NCBI RefSeq assembly: GCF_018860425.1
Contig: NZ_JAHKPI010000014.1
Location: forward strand, 1,054,329-1,118,328
Direction of reading: 5' to 3'
Length of the DNA stretch: 64,000 bases
Source: Marinobacter sp. F3R08
GTDB lineage: Bacteria; Pseudomonadota; Gammaproteobacteria; Pseudomonadales; Oleiphilaceae
The notes under the pieces are model-generated. The model ran no database searches. It was given only the letters and a program-made list of their open reading frames with translations, and was not told where the DNA came from. How positions within the stretch are numbered: the stretch's first letter is position 1; each line of letters begins with the position of its first letter. The translations under genes and the position numbers were made by a program. Below, one piece after another: positions 8,154 through 15,944 of this stretch.

Positions 8154-8849
8154 ATGTCCGACAAAGATCTACGCATCAGGTCTGATAAGCTCGCTATCGA
8201 CCAGTTTATTAACGAGGTCCGCACCTTGCCCAAACAGGGCGGTGGAAAGGGCCGGCTGATTTTTGCGCTGGATGCCACCGCGAGTCGGGAGGCAACCTGG
8301 GATCAGGCCTGCCACCTGCAAAGTGAGTTGTTCATGGCGACCCGGGATCTGGGTGGGCTGGCCATTCAGTTGTGTTATTACCGGGGCTTTGGCGAATTCA
8401 AGGCTACCGGTTTTGTCAGTGAAACCGGTCAACTGCTGAACCTGATGAACGGAGTGTCCTGCCTGGGCGGCCGAACTCAGATCAGCCGTGTGCTGGCCCA
8501 CGCGGTAAAAGAAACCCGCGCGAAGCCTGTCAGGGCGGTGGTGTTTATCGGAGACTGTTGTGAAGAGCCGGTTGACGAGCTGTGCCATACCGCCGGCGAG
8601 CTGGGCATGCTGCGTACGCCGGTATTTATGTTTCATGAGGGCAATGATGCCCATGCCCGAGCGGTGTTTCAGCAGGTGAGCAAGTTATCTGGAGGTGCAT
8701 ACGCTCCCTTTGATCGAAACAGCCCCCAGATTCTGAAGGATCTTATGGCGGCGGTTGCGGTCTATGCTTCCGGGGGAGCCAAAGCCCTGCAGGACTTTTC
8801 CAGCCGCAGCTCTGCGGAAGTAAAGCGCCTGACCAGGCAAATCCGGTAG
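8154..8849 (+). CDS. VWA-like domain protein paired with a DnaJ protein
   Basis: A 231-residue soluble protein with a von Willebrand factor A-type fold. The first strand reads GRLIFALDATASREATWD, where DATAS stands in for the usual MIDAS DxSxS (Asp-x-Thr-x-Ser-like), so metal binding is plausible. A later strand VRAVVFIGDCCEE resembles the VWA fourth strand. The family is usually annotated simply as a VWA domain protein. It ends 46 nt before a membrane-anchored DnaJ-domain gene on the same strand, and the two probably form an operon. I see no strong ribosome-binding site before ATG 8154. The function is unknown. Confidence 0.75.
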   Translation: MSDKDLRIRSDKLAIDQFINEVRTLPKQGGGKGRLIFALDATASREATWDQACHLQSELFMATRDLGGLAIQLCYYRGFGEFKATGFVSETGQLLNLMNGVSCLGGRTQISRVLAHAVKETRAKPVRAVVFIGDCCEEPVDELCHTAGELGMLRTPVFMFHEGNDAHARAVFQQVSKLSGGAYAPFDRNSPQILKDLMAAVAVYASGGAKALQDFSSRSSAEVKRLTRQIR

Positions 8850-8895
8850 TGCTTGTGAACATCCATTGGTGGGCCCGCGGGTTCGGGGTATTTGA

Positions 8896-9606
8896 GTGCC
8901 TTTAACGTTTGTTGTCATTGTCGTCCTGATTGTTGCCTTTGTATGGCTGCGGAATCAGCCGGCCAGCCAACGCAAGGCGGCTATTCTCAAGTTGGCTCTG
9001 ATTGCCGGAATAGCGATCGTCCTTTTGCTGGCGGTTACTGGCCGTCTGCATTTTCTGTTCGCTTTTCTCGCGTTTCTGTATCCACTGCTGCGTCGGGTGC
9101 TGCCGTCTCTGCTCGGTGGTGGTTTGGCAGGTGCTGGTGGCGGTGCAAAGGCCAGGCCTGGCAACCAGTCTCATGTGTCCAGTGAGATTCTTGAAATGAG
9201 CCTGGATCATGATTCTGAAACCATGAGTGGCCGGATCATCCAGGGGCCAATGGCTGGCAGGGAGCTGAGCGACCTTGGCGAGAGCGAGTTTCTTGAGCTA
9301 TTGCGCTACTGCCGGGAGCAGGACGAGGATTCTGCACGGCTACTGGAAACCTACCTGGATCGCCGCTTTGGAGATTCATGGCGCGCGGATGATGAGGGCG
9401 ACACTGCAGCCGGCGGAGGCAGTAACGCCGGAGGTCCTTTGTCAGAAAGCGAAGCTCTGGACATCCTGGGGCTTGATCCCGGTGCCAGCCGGGAAGAGAT
9501 AATTCAGGCGCATCGCCGGATGATGCAGAAAGTGCATCCGGATCATGGCGGCAGCAATTACCTGGCTGCTCGCATTAACGAGGCCAAGGCGTGCCTGTTG
9601 CGCTAA
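8896..9606 (+). CDS. membrane-anchored DnaJ-domain protein
   Basis: A 236-residue protein starting at GTG 8896. Two hydrophobic segments occupy about residues 4-20 and 30-65, followed by a Gly/Ala-rich linker, an acidic middle region, and a C-terminal J domain (about 180-236) with the diagnostic HPD in KVHPDHGGSNYLAARINEAK. A C-terminal J domain behind an N-terminal membrane anchor recalls Tim14/DjlA-like co-chaperones that recruit DnaK to a membrane site. It follows the VWA gene, so a VWA/J-domain complex acting with Hsp70 is a reasonable inference. The HPD shows the J domain should be active. Confidence 0.85.
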   Translation: MPLTFVVIVVLIVAFVWLRNQPASQRKAAILKLALIAGIAIVLLLAVTGRLHFLFAFLAFLYPLLRRVLPSLLGGGLAGAGGGAKARPGNQSHVSSEILEMSLDHDSETMSGRIIQGPMAGRELSDLGESEFLELLRYCREQDEDSARLLETYLDRRFGDSWRADDEGDTAAGGGSNAGGPLSESEALDILGLDPGASREEIIQAHRRMMQKVHPDHGGSNYLAARINEAKACLLR

Positions 9607-9718
9607 GTCTTTGCGGGAAGAGCCTTCCAGAATATCCTCATGTCAATTGCCTCTGAAGGCGAATCGCTCTATTGTTGAAATAATGTGCACGCTGCCTTGA
9701 GGGGAGGGACGATCGGTT

Positions 9719-10513
9719 TTGAAGACAAAAACGCTGAGCCTGTGGTTTGTTTTTGCTCTTGCCGGTCTGCCTTTGGTGGGGCATCCGGAGCCTGTACGGG
9801 AACTTGAAGTTCTCGCGGCTCAAATTCCGGGTGCGTCGGAGTCGGGACTTAACGGGCGCGACATCGAGTTGGTGCTGGCGACGTTCAAGGAATGCGGCTT
9901 CAAGGCCAGATTCACGATGCAGCCCTACGAACGGCACGCGAGAACCTATCGCGACAGGCCCGAGTTTGATGCGGTCATGACTGCGCCTTTGTTCTGGGAC
10001 CTTCCCGGTTTCGCTACGTCTGCCTATATCTGGTATCAGCCCGGCGCTTTCTATAACCACTCAAGATTAGGGAATGTGGAGACTCTTGCCGATCTCGAGG
10101 GCCTGCATGTGGTTACCTTCAGAGGGGGGATCAATGTTCTGGGCATTCAGGACAAGCTGTCGATGTTCGGGAGCATTACCGAAATAACGGACCGATCCAT
10201 TCATTCCCGGTTGCTGTTCATGGGACGCGTTGATGCCATTCTGGCCGATGGCTTCGTAGTGGCTGAAGTGAACCGGCGTATTTTCCAATCAAAACGTCTG
10301 CAGGAAATGTGGCCGTCACAGTCGGATACGTTCCGTTTCGCGCCCATATTCAACCCTGTGCCACAACGGATGGTTTTTCGCGAGGCAAGCCTGGCGGAAG
10401 CGTTCGACAAGTGTTTTGACCGGTTGAGCGATCGCGGGGTCATTGATGCCATCAATGATAAATTTATCGACAAATACCAGAGCGTGCTGCGTTTCAGGTA
10501 CCTGGGGCGCTAG
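9719..10513 (+). CDS. periplasmic substrate-binding protein, family 3 (SBP_bac_3)
   Basis: A 264-residue protein with an N-terminal signal sequence (about 1-22) and the bilobal layout of family 3 binding proteins, the polar amino acid and signal-sensing group. The predicted start is TTG 9719 with GGGGAGGG upstream at a rather long spacing. No ABC permease or ATPase gene is nearby, so it is an orphan binding protein. Similar Marinobacter and Pseudomonas proteins stand alone and may sense rather than transport. The sequence includes FTMQPYERHARTYRDRPEFDAV, where these orphans place a conserved aromatic/charged patch. The ligand is unknown. Confidence 0.78.
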   Translation: MKTKTLSLWFVFALAGLPLVGHPEPVRELEVLAAQIPGASESGLNGRDIELVLATFKECGFKARFTMQPYERHARTYRDRPEFDAVMTAPLFWDLPGFATSAYIWYQPGAFYNHSRLGNVETLADLEGLHVVTFRGGINVLGIQDKLSMFGSITEITDRSIHSRLLFMGRVDAILADGFVVAEVNRRIFQSKRLQEMWPSQSDTFRFAPIFNPVPQRMVFREASLAEAFDKCFDRLSDRGVIDAINDKFIDKYQSVLRFRYLGR

Positions 10514-10609
10514 ATTGTCCCACGGATGACGGCCTCATTTGATCTCTGCACAGCCTGAACGGAGTTAACCGATGAGGCACCAGGGGGCCCTGACTCTTCT
10601 TTCAGTGCC

Positions 10610-10648
10610 CAACAGGTCTCCGGGTATGACAACGACGGAAACCTGTTG
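10610..10648. terminator. hairpin between convergent genes
   Basis: Arms CAACAGGT (10610-10617) and ACCTGTTG (10641-10648) are perfectly complementary, with extra CCG/CGG pairing inside. It sits in the 147-nt gap between the binding-protein gene and the VOC gene, which converge. There is no clear T-run, so it may be a bidirectional terminator of modest strength. Confidence 0.4.
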
Positions 10649-10660
10649 ATGTGTTCCGGC

Positions 10661-11161
10661 TCAGTAAGCACCGGCGCCGTATATCAGCTCATAGCTGTGG
10701 CTGTAGATCTCCACAATATTTCCAAATGGATCTTCCATATAGATCATCCGGTAGGGTTTCTCGCCCGGATAGTAGTAGCGAGGCTTTTCCATACGTCTTT
10801 TGCCACCGGCGGCCACGATACGGTCGGCCAGCTCTTCCACGTTCGGGTCCTGGACGCAGAAATGGAAAATTCCGGTCTTCCAGTATTCAAAGTTGTTCTC
10901 CGGGTTAACCTGATCCCTGAACTGGAAGAGTTCCACACCAATCCGGTCACCGGTCGACATGTGGGCAATCCGGAAGCTGCCCCAGCCCTTGCCAAACACG
11001 TCGGTACACATCTCTCCGATCGCACTGTCGTCTTCAACAATGTCGGTGGGCTCCATGATCAGGTACCAGCCCATGACCTCAGTGTAGAATTTAACGGCTT
11101 TTTCCAGGTCCGGTACGGAAATGCCAATGTGTGAAAAATTACGGGGATAAACGTTACTCAT
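10661..11161 (-). CDS. VOC (glyoxalase/dioxygenase) family protein
   Basis: A 166-residue vicinal-oxygen-chelate protein with two beta-alpha-beta-beta-beta units. Candidate metal ligands are the His of FSHIGISVPD, the Glu of RIGVELFQF, the His of GIFHFCV and the Glu of GNIVEIYSH, the standard 2-His/2-Glu pattern of glyoxalase I-like enzymes. The start ATG 11161 has GGAG upstream. It diverges from a LysR gene across 94 bp, the classic arrangement in which the regulator controls the enzyme gene. The substrate is unknown; lactoylglutathione lyases, extradiol dioxygenases and fosfomycin-type enzymes share this fold. Confidence 0.85.
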   Translation of the reverse strand: MSNVYPRNFSHIGISVPDLEKAVKFYTEVMGWYLIMEPTDIVEDDSAIGEMCTDVFGKGWGSFRIAHMSTGDRIGVELFQFRDQVNPENNFEYWKTGIFHFCVQDPNVEELADRIVAAGGKRRMEKPRYYYPGEKPYRMIYMEDPFGNIVEIYSHSYELIYGAGAY

Positions 11162-11221
11162 GTGCGGTGCTCCAATGTTGACGTTGAGAACAGCTTACAA
11201 AGGCTCATGAATAACTTAAAA

Positions 11222-11262
11222 TTATCATTTATCATGAAAATGAGTATTAAATGTAATGATAA
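11222..11262. promoter_or_regulatory. AT-rich inverted repeat in the VOC/LysR intergenic region
   Basis: TTATCATT (11222-11229) and AATGATAA (11255-11262) are exact reverse complements, with a further ATTTATCAT copy at 11227-11235. The right arm covers the ATG of the LysR gene. The location between divergent genes and the AT-rich dyad are typical of LysR operators, and autorepression by covering the start is plausible. Confidence 0.5.
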
Positions 11263-12125
11263 ATACGGTATGGCTACGCAGTTTCTGTACGCTCGTCGAG
11301 GCAGGCCATTTCACCAGGACTGCTGAGCGCCTTCATATGACGCAATCCGGCGTAAGCCAGCATGTGAAGAAACTGGAGGGTTACCTGGGGTGTGATCTGC
11401 TGGTGCGTCAGGGCAAGCAGTTCTCGTTGACCGACGCGGGGCAGCGCTTGTACAGGGAGGCCAGTGAGATCATTGGGGCGCTGTCCCGTCTTGAGCAGCA
11501 GGTTGGAGAAGACGCTCCTTTTGAGGGTGTGGTTCGGATGATGTCGCCTGGCAGCGTTGGCCTGAAGTTGTATCCACAGCTCCTGGAATTGCAGCTGCAA
11601 CATCCGAAACTTGTGATTGATTACCGGTTCGCCCCGAATGCGGATGTAGAAAAGGCCATTGCCGATCATGATGTTGATATTGGCCTGATGACCAAGGTAT
11701 CTGACCGGGAGGAAGTCAGTTGCGAAGCAATTGCACGGGAAGCTCTGCTGCTGGTTATGCCCGCTGGCTGCTCCGATCCGGAATGGGAGCAACTGATGGC
11801 ATTGGGGTTCATTAGCCATCCGGACGGCCCTCATCACGCCAGATTGCTGTTGGGTGCCAACTTTCCGGAATTCCAGCACAGTAACCAGTTTGAGCACCGT
11901 GGGTTCTCAAACCAGATCGGACTTATCCTGGAGCCGGTGAGTCGAGGGATGGGCTTTACGGTGCTGCCGGCTCATGCGGTGGCGGCGTTTCATAGCCCCG
12001 GGCTTGTCAGTACTCACGTACTGCCCAATCCGGTCGACGAAACCCTATATCTGGGACTGCGACGCCATAACCCGGTGCCGAACCGGGTCAGGACTGTTAT
12101 TTCTGAGGCCAGGCGATGGCTTTAG
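11256..12125 (+). CDS. LysR-family transcriptional regulator
   Basis: A 289-residue LysR regulator. The N-terminal winged helix-turn-helix (about 1-60) reads [35 protein letters not shown], with the usual effector-binding domain behind it (about 90-289). ATG 11256 lies inside an AT-rich inverted repeat shared with the divergent VOC gene, which is its likely target. No unusual features are seen apart from the operator overlapping the start codon. The inducer cannot be predicted. Confidence 0.92.
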   Translation: MINTVWLRSFCTLVEAGHFTRTAERLHMTQSGVSQHVKKLEGYLGCDLLVRQGKQFSLTDAGQRLYREASEIIGALSRLEQQVGEDAPFEGVVRMMSPGSVGLKLYPQLLELQLQHPKLVIDYRFAPNADVEKAIADHDVDIGLMTKVSDREEVSCEAIAREALLLVMPAGCSDPEWEQLMALGFISHPDGPHHARLLLGANFPEFQHSNQFEHRGFSNQIGLILEPVSRGMGFTVLPAHAVAAFHSPGLVSTHVLPNPVDETLYLGLRRHNPVPNRVRTVISEARRWL

Positions 12126-12252
12126 ATCGCGGGCAGAGCCTTGCAGGTCAGGGCATGGGCTGACCCATCAGAAAGTTCCGGGAGCATTTATCCAGAAAAT
12201 GGAGTACTTTCCCGCGACCCGGGCTACAACGTCAAACCATCAGGACTTGCTC

Positions 12253-12597
12253 ATGTCAGACAAATTTTTCTACAAAGGCCGGCAGGATGCGCGCCAGCAT
12301 CATACGGCTTACGGCGGCTTCCAGACCAATGCCAGGCAAAACAGCGGAAGCAGGAAGTATCCGTTAACCTTGCTAGTGACCACTGAAGCGCGCAAGCAGG
12401 AGATCGAAGCGTTGGTTGCCGACGCCGGGCTGTACGCCGATATTACGCTGGATACCCGAGAGGGTGCGGTCGAATCCATTACTGAACTGACCGCGATTCT
12501 GAACAAGAGTCCGACGGTCAAACAGGAAAGGCTGCCGTCACGAAACGATCCCTGCAGTTGCGGTAGTGGTCTGAAATTCAAGAAGTGTTGTGGCTAG
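12253..12597 (+). CDS. SEC-C metal-binding motif protein (PBPRA1643 family)
   Basis: A 114-residue protein ending in the SEC-C motif NDPCSCGSGLKFKKCCG, a zinc-binding Cys cluster also found at the C terminus of SecA. The N-terminal part (MSDKFFYKGRQDAR, with a later KYPLTLLVTTEARKQEIEALV) matches what I recall of the PBPRA1643 family of gammaproteobacterial proteins. I chose ATG 12253; the open frame extends upstream without initiation signals. It lies 19 nt before the DUF3010 gene on the same strand, so the two are probably co-transcribed. The function is unknown; SEC-C motifs mediate zinc-dependent protein contacts. Confidence 0.85.
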   Translation: MSDKFFYKGRQDARQHHTAYGGFQTNARQNSGSRKYPLTLLVTTEARKQEIEALVADAGLYADITLDTREGAVESITELTAILNKSPTVKQERLPSRNDPCSCGSGLKFKKCCG

Positions 12598-12616
12598 AGC
12601 CTGTTAAGGAATTTCG

Positions 12617-13048
12617 ATGATTATTTGCGGTGTTGAACTTACCGGCAGCGATGCCGTTGTGTGTTTTCTGAATCTGGATCAGGCGCAATTCAGCCTGCCG
12701 GAAAGCAAGGTGCGAAAGCTCACGCTCAAGAAGAACCACACACGGGAGGATCTCCTGGCGTTTCAGGCTTCATTTGCAGAACTGATGACTGAAGCCGGCG
12801 TTAAACAGGTGGCGATAAAAGAGCGTATGCCCAAAGGCAAGTTTGCCGGTGGCGCTGTCAGTTTCAAGCTGGAGGCTGCGATTCAGCTTATTTCTGATGC
12901 AGAGCTTGAGGTCTCGCTATTATCGCCAGCGCTGATCAAATCGACGCTGGCAGCCAACCCCTTGCCGATCCCTTTTGCCGAGACCGGGCTGAAGGTCTTT
13001 CAGGAAACTGCGTTTACTGTGGCTTATGTGGCACACATGATGAAATAG
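12617..13048 (+). CDS. DUF3010 family protein
   Basis: A 143-residue soluble protein beginning MIICGVELTGSDAVVCFL, with later KERMPKGKFAGGAVSFKLEA, which I recognise as the DUF3010 family found in marine gammaproteobacteria. The opening strand and glycine pattern suggest an RNase H/Hsp70-actin-like fold similar to RuvC/YqgF-type proteins; this is inference only. ATG 12617 follows TAAGGAATTTCG. It is co-directional with the SEC-C gene just upstream. No catalytic assignment is possible. Confidence 0.82.
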   Translation: MIICGVELTGSDAVVCFLNLDQAQFSLPESKVRKLTLKKNHTREDLLAFQASFAELMTEAGVKQVAIKERMPKGKFAGGAVSFKLEAAIQLISDAELEVSLLSPALIKSTLAANPLPIPFAETGLKVFQETAFTVAYVAHMMK

Positions 13049-13123
13049 CCGGCTATTGTCCGGAGATGGTGCAAGCGCCGCTCCCTTGCTTTGACCTGGG
13101 AGCCTTAGCGCGCGATTGCCTTC

Positions 13124-13885
13124 TCACTGTGACGACAGGTACTGGTCAATCAGTGTGTGCAAGCGCTGTTTGCCAAAACTGGGGTCGTGGCCGCCGTGAA
13201 CCACGCATACCGGCAACTGACGAAGACGTTCCATGGTGGTCGCGTAGGCGCACTTGTCGGCACCTTCGATGTCATCGAGCAGTGGGCCGTCGTAAATCGC
13301 ATCACCGGAAAAGAGTGTCCCGGTGGATTGCTCCCAAAGGCCGATGCTGCCGGGGGAGTGTCCGGGCAGGTGCAGGACCTCAAAGGCGCAATTACCCAGA
13401 TCCAGTACGTCACCTTCGTCGATTAGTCTTGTGGGTTCGGTTTTCTGTGTGCGGAATGCCAAAGGATCGAAACCTTCATAAGGGTAGGCGTCTATCAGAA
13501 TATCCGGCACTTCATAGCCCTGTCTTTCGATAGACTCCCGCAGGCCTTTAGGCCAGTGGCAACTGCACAGCACCGGAAACTCATCCGGTTGGTTCAACTG
13601 TTCTGCTTCCAGAGGGTGGACAAGGCGTTGGTCGAATTCGTGCAGGCTACCGACATGATCCGTGTGGCTGTGGGTGGCAACGGCGATGAGAGGCTTGTCC
13701 AGAAGTTTTGCCATCGCGTCTTTCAGGCTACTGATGCCCATACCTGCGTCTACCAGAAGATCTGCATCACGGCCCCGTATATGCCACATGTTGCACTGGT
13801 CCAGTCGTGAAACATGGGGCTCCCACAGCAGGGTAATGCGGTCGTCTATGCGTTTTGTTTCAAACCATCGGTCGGCAATGCGCAT
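13124..13885 (-). CDS. MBL-fold metallo-hydrolase
   Basis: A 253-residue metallo-beta-lactamase-fold hydrolase. The zinc motif HxHxDH is intact in THSHTDHVGS (about residues 71-80). A second ligand is the His of LHLPGHSPGS, a further Asp lies in LFSGDAIYDG, and a terminal His lies in VVHGGHDPSF. The order matches glyoxalase II-like and related hydrolases, but the exact reaction is unknown. ATG 13885 is preceded by AAGGATGAG, which overlaps the stop codon of the small upstream ORF, suggesting translational coupling. It may form a short minus-strand unit with that ORF and the 2OG oxygenase. Confidence 0.9.
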   Translation of the reverse strand: MRIADRWFETKRIDDRITLLWEPHVSRLDQCNMWHIRGRDADLLVDAGMGISSLKDAMAKLLDKPLIAVATHSHTDHVGSLHEFDQRLVHPLEAEQLNQPDEFPVLCSCHWPKGLRESIERQGYEVPDILIDAYPYEGFDPLAFRTQKTEPTRLIDEGDVLDLGNCAFEVLHLPGHSPGSIGLWEQSTGTLFSGDAIYDGPLLDDIEGADKCAYATTMERLRQLPVCVVHGGHDPSFGKQRLHTLIDQYLSSQ

Positions 13886-13897
13886 CGGTGCTCATCC

Positions 13898-14110
13898 TTA
13901 TTCGTGGGGGCTGGTCGTCCAGACGGGAAAGCGGTTGTAAAAACCGTCCGGGTCGTCCCGGAAGAAAAAGGCAGGAACCCGGGCGGCGGGTTTCTTCAGT
14001 TGCCCGAGGTAAAGCGTAATTTGTGCCAAAACATCGGGGGTGATCTGTAAATCACACTTAAACAATGAGTTACGAATGTCCGAAGAGAAGGAATTTCGCG
14101 CGTTAGTCAC
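13898..14110 (-). CDS. hypothetical protein, up to 70 aa, coupled to the MBL gene
   Basis: A reading frame of 70 residues starts at GTG 14110 and ends 12 nt before the MBL-fold start, with its stop inside that gene's ribosome-binding site. The C-terminal half (FFFRDDPDGFYNRFPVW) looks like genuine protein sequence, but I do not recognise the family. The start is uncertain because no Shine-Dalgarno precedes GTG 14110. Close packing with the next gene is the main evidence. Local base composition is more AT-rich than its neighbours, and an opposing frame exists over part of the region. Confidence 0.4.
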   Translation of the reverse strand: MTNARNSFSSDIRNSLFKCDLQITPDVLAQITLYLGQLKKPAARVPAFFFRDDPDGFYNRFPVWTTSPHE

Positions 14111-14182
14111 CGGGAAGCAGAAAAGCGCGCTTCGAAAAAGGGCAACAGCGGAATATTGGTGTTTGATGCTGGTGCGCGCGAA

Positions 14183-14485
14183 CTATGGGGTGGTCAAGGC
14201 AACGCTGAGTAGCCAACGGTTTCCTTGTTCAATTTTCGAGACCCGGTGCTGGTATAGATCCGGGCGGAACAGATACAAGCGTCCGAACAGGTTGAAGATG
14301 TTCTTCTCGCAGATAAACTCACCACCGGCTTTGGGTTTAGCCAGAACACAATTGAGTTTGTAAAGCCGGCCTTCGGAAATCATGTCCAGGTGGGGCCCCA
14401 CTTTGTGGCCTTCAGGGTATCGGACCAGGTATATATTCAGTCGTCTGGAATGAAACAGGATCCGGGTTTTTACGTTTGCTGGCAT
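14183..14485 (-). CDS. short 2OG-Fe(II) oxygenase
   Basis: A 100-residue protein covering only the core of the prolyl-4-hydroxylase-like 2-oxoglutarate/iron(II) oxygenase fold. The iron triad is visible as His32 and Asp34 in VGPHLDM and His80 in LYQHRVSK, and Arg90 in QGNRWLL is the expected 2-oxoglutarate anchor. GGEFIC matches the family strand between them. An in-frame TGA lies five codons upstream of ATG 14485, so it cannot be longer by this frame. Family members are usually about 180-220 aa, so it is either a minimal enzyme or a 5'-truncated remnant. The substrate is unknown. Confidence 0.72.
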   Translation of the reverse strand: MPANVKTRILFHSRRLNIYLVRYPEGHKVGPHLDMISEGRLYKLNCVLAKPKAGGEFICEKNIFNLFGRLYLFRPDLYQHRVSKIEQGNRWLLSVALTTP

Positions 14486-14606
14486 TTGGAGGTGCGTTCA
14501 CTCTTGAATTGGACCCCCCTAGTGTGCGCGGTCTCCGGGGTGACGGTCAATTGTGCCCGGGGTCCTGGAGTGTGCAAAGATTGATGCAAACAACTGGAGC
14601 AGCTCA

Positions 14607-15299
14607 ATGGCATCGACCACGGGTCGTAAATTTTTACGTTTTTTCGTACTGGCACTCGGCATTGCAGTCGCTTTGATCCTGTCGGTGATTCTGCTGTTCC
14701 GGTTTGTGAATCCGCCAACCTCTGCGTTTATGCTGGGCTATCAGTTGCAGCACCCGGACGAATCCCTTGCTCATGAATGGGTGCCCCTGTCTGACATTTC
14801 TCCGTGGATGCCCCTGGCGGTGGTGGCTAGTGAGGATCAGCGTTTTCCACATCATGCAGGCGTGGATTTCAAGGCGATTCGCCAGGCCTTCACAGAGTAT
14901 CGGGCCGGCGAGGGCCTCCGCGGTGCCAGTACCATTACCCAGCAAACCACCAAAAACCTTTTTCTCTGGAACGGCAGGAGCTTCGTTCGCAAAGCCATTG
15001 AGGCGGTGCTGGCTGTTGGTCTCGACGGTTTGTGGCCAAAACAGCGGGTGCTGGAGGTGTATCTGAACATCGCCGAGTTCGGGCCCGGTATCTATGGCGT
15101 GGAAGCGGCCAGCCAGGCCTATTTTGGCAAGCCTGCCCGTAACCTTTCCCTATATCAGGCTGCCCGGCTGGCCGCAGTGCTCCCGAATCCCGGGGTGCTC
15201 AGCGTCTCTTCGCCTTCCGCATACGTACAGGAGCGGGTGGAGTGGATTCGGGGCCAGATGGCGCAACTCGGGCCCGGGTATCTGCGAGGGCTCCTGTAG
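14607..15299 (+). CDS. mtgA: monofunctional peptidoglycan transglycosylase
   Basis: A 230-residue inner-membrane GT51 glycosyltransferase that polymerises lipid II into glycan strands. One N-terminal transmembrane helix (about 12-32) is followed by the GT51 domain with its conserved motifs: ASEDQRFPHHAG (catalytic Glu), RGASTITQQTTKNLFLW, and KQRVLEVYLNIAEFGPGIYG. The length fits MtgA (about 230-240 aa). I chose ATG 14607, preceded by CTGGAGCAGCTCA, over a start 18 codons upstream. It is not clustered with other cell wall genes. It diverges from the 2OG oxygenase gene. Confidence 0.95.
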   Translation: MASTTGRKFLRFFVLALGIAVALILSVILLFRFVNPPTSAFMLGYQLQHPDESLAHEWVPLSDISPWMPLAVVASEDQRFPHHAGVDFKAIRQAFTEYRAGEGLRGASTITQQTTKNLFLWNGRSFVRKAIEAVLAVGLDGLWPKQRVLEVYLNIAEFGPGIYGVEAASQAYFGKPARNLSLYQAARLAAVLPNPGVLSVSSPSAYVQERVEWIRGQMAQLGPGYLRGLL

Positions 15300-15395
15300 G
15301 AAGCAAGGGTGGATTTATTGGCGTGACCATTGGCTCTTACTCGTTGATACTGGGCGCTATCTGAACATTGGTATTTTTCTGAAAGGTATTTAGCT

Positions 15396-15887
15396 ATGGC
15401 AATTTTTCCGGCCGACAACGGCGAGAATGATCTGTTCACCTCACGAGCAGATCCAGACAACCTGCTGGGAACGCATGCGCCTTACAGTTTTGAGTTGGAA
15501 GGCAAGGTCTGGCCAACGGTTGAACACTATTTCCAGGGTATGAAGTTCTCCGATGAAAACCGGCAGGAAAAAATACGCACAGCAGCGACTCCCGCCAAAG
15601 CAGGGAAACTGGGACGGAAGCGTCACAAGAGCCTGCGCCCGGACTGGAAGCAGGTGCGTGAAACTGTGATGACGCGCGGAGTGTATATCCGCTGTCGCAC
15701 GCACCCGGAACTGGCCAGGGCATTACTGGATACCGGTGATCAGAAGATTGTTGAAAACAGCAACTTTGATTATTTCTGGGGCTGTGGTCGCGATCGTCGG
15801 GGCGAGAACCATTACGGGAAAGTGCTGATGAACGTGAGGGCCAAACTGCGGGAGGAGCAGGCAGAAAACGATCAGGGCAATCTCTGA
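15396..15887 (+). CDS. NADAR family N-glycosidase (YbiA-like)
   Basis: A 163-residue NADAR-domain protein. The motifs WPTVEHYFQGMKF near the N terminus and NFDYFWGCGRDRRGENHYGK near the C terminus are diagnostic. Members remove the base or ribose from N-linked riboflavin biosynthesis intermediates (YbiA), and some reverse ADP-ribosylation of guanine by DarT-type toxins. No DarT gene is adjacent here. The gene converges on a nucleoside deoxyribosyltransferase gene, which acts on similar N-glycosidic bonds. ATG 15396 starts well inside the frame, and the length is normal. Confidence 0.9.
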   Translation: MAIFPADNGENDLFTSRADPDNLLGTHAPYSFELEGKVWPTVEHYFQGMKFSDENRQEKIRTAATPAKAGKLGRKRHKSLRPDWKQVRETVMTRGVYIRCRTHPELARALLDTGDQKIVENSNFDYFWGCGRDRRGENHYGKVLMNVRAKLREEQAENDQGNL

Positions 15888-15923
15888 CTCAAATAAGTGT
15901 GCTACCGTTTCTTGCCGAGCCCA

Positions 15924-15944
15924 TGCCCTGCTTTTGTCAGGGCA
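15924..15944. terminator. short hairpin between NADAR and deoxyribosyltransferase genes
   Basis: TGCCCTG (15924-15930) and CAGGGCA (15938-15944) form a perfect 7-bp stem with a 7-nt loop that contains TTTT. It lies in the tail-to-tail junction and overlaps the last codons of the minus-strand gene. It is a possible bidirectional terminator. Confidence 0.4.

Noticed and set aside
14040..14363. 107-codon plus-strand frame between the MBL and mtgA genes (contains MSEEKEFRALVTGKQKSALRK)
   Set aside because: Its second half is antisense to the 2OG oxygenase with its intact iron triad. The first 30 residues look protein-like, but no ribosome-binding site supports a separate gene.
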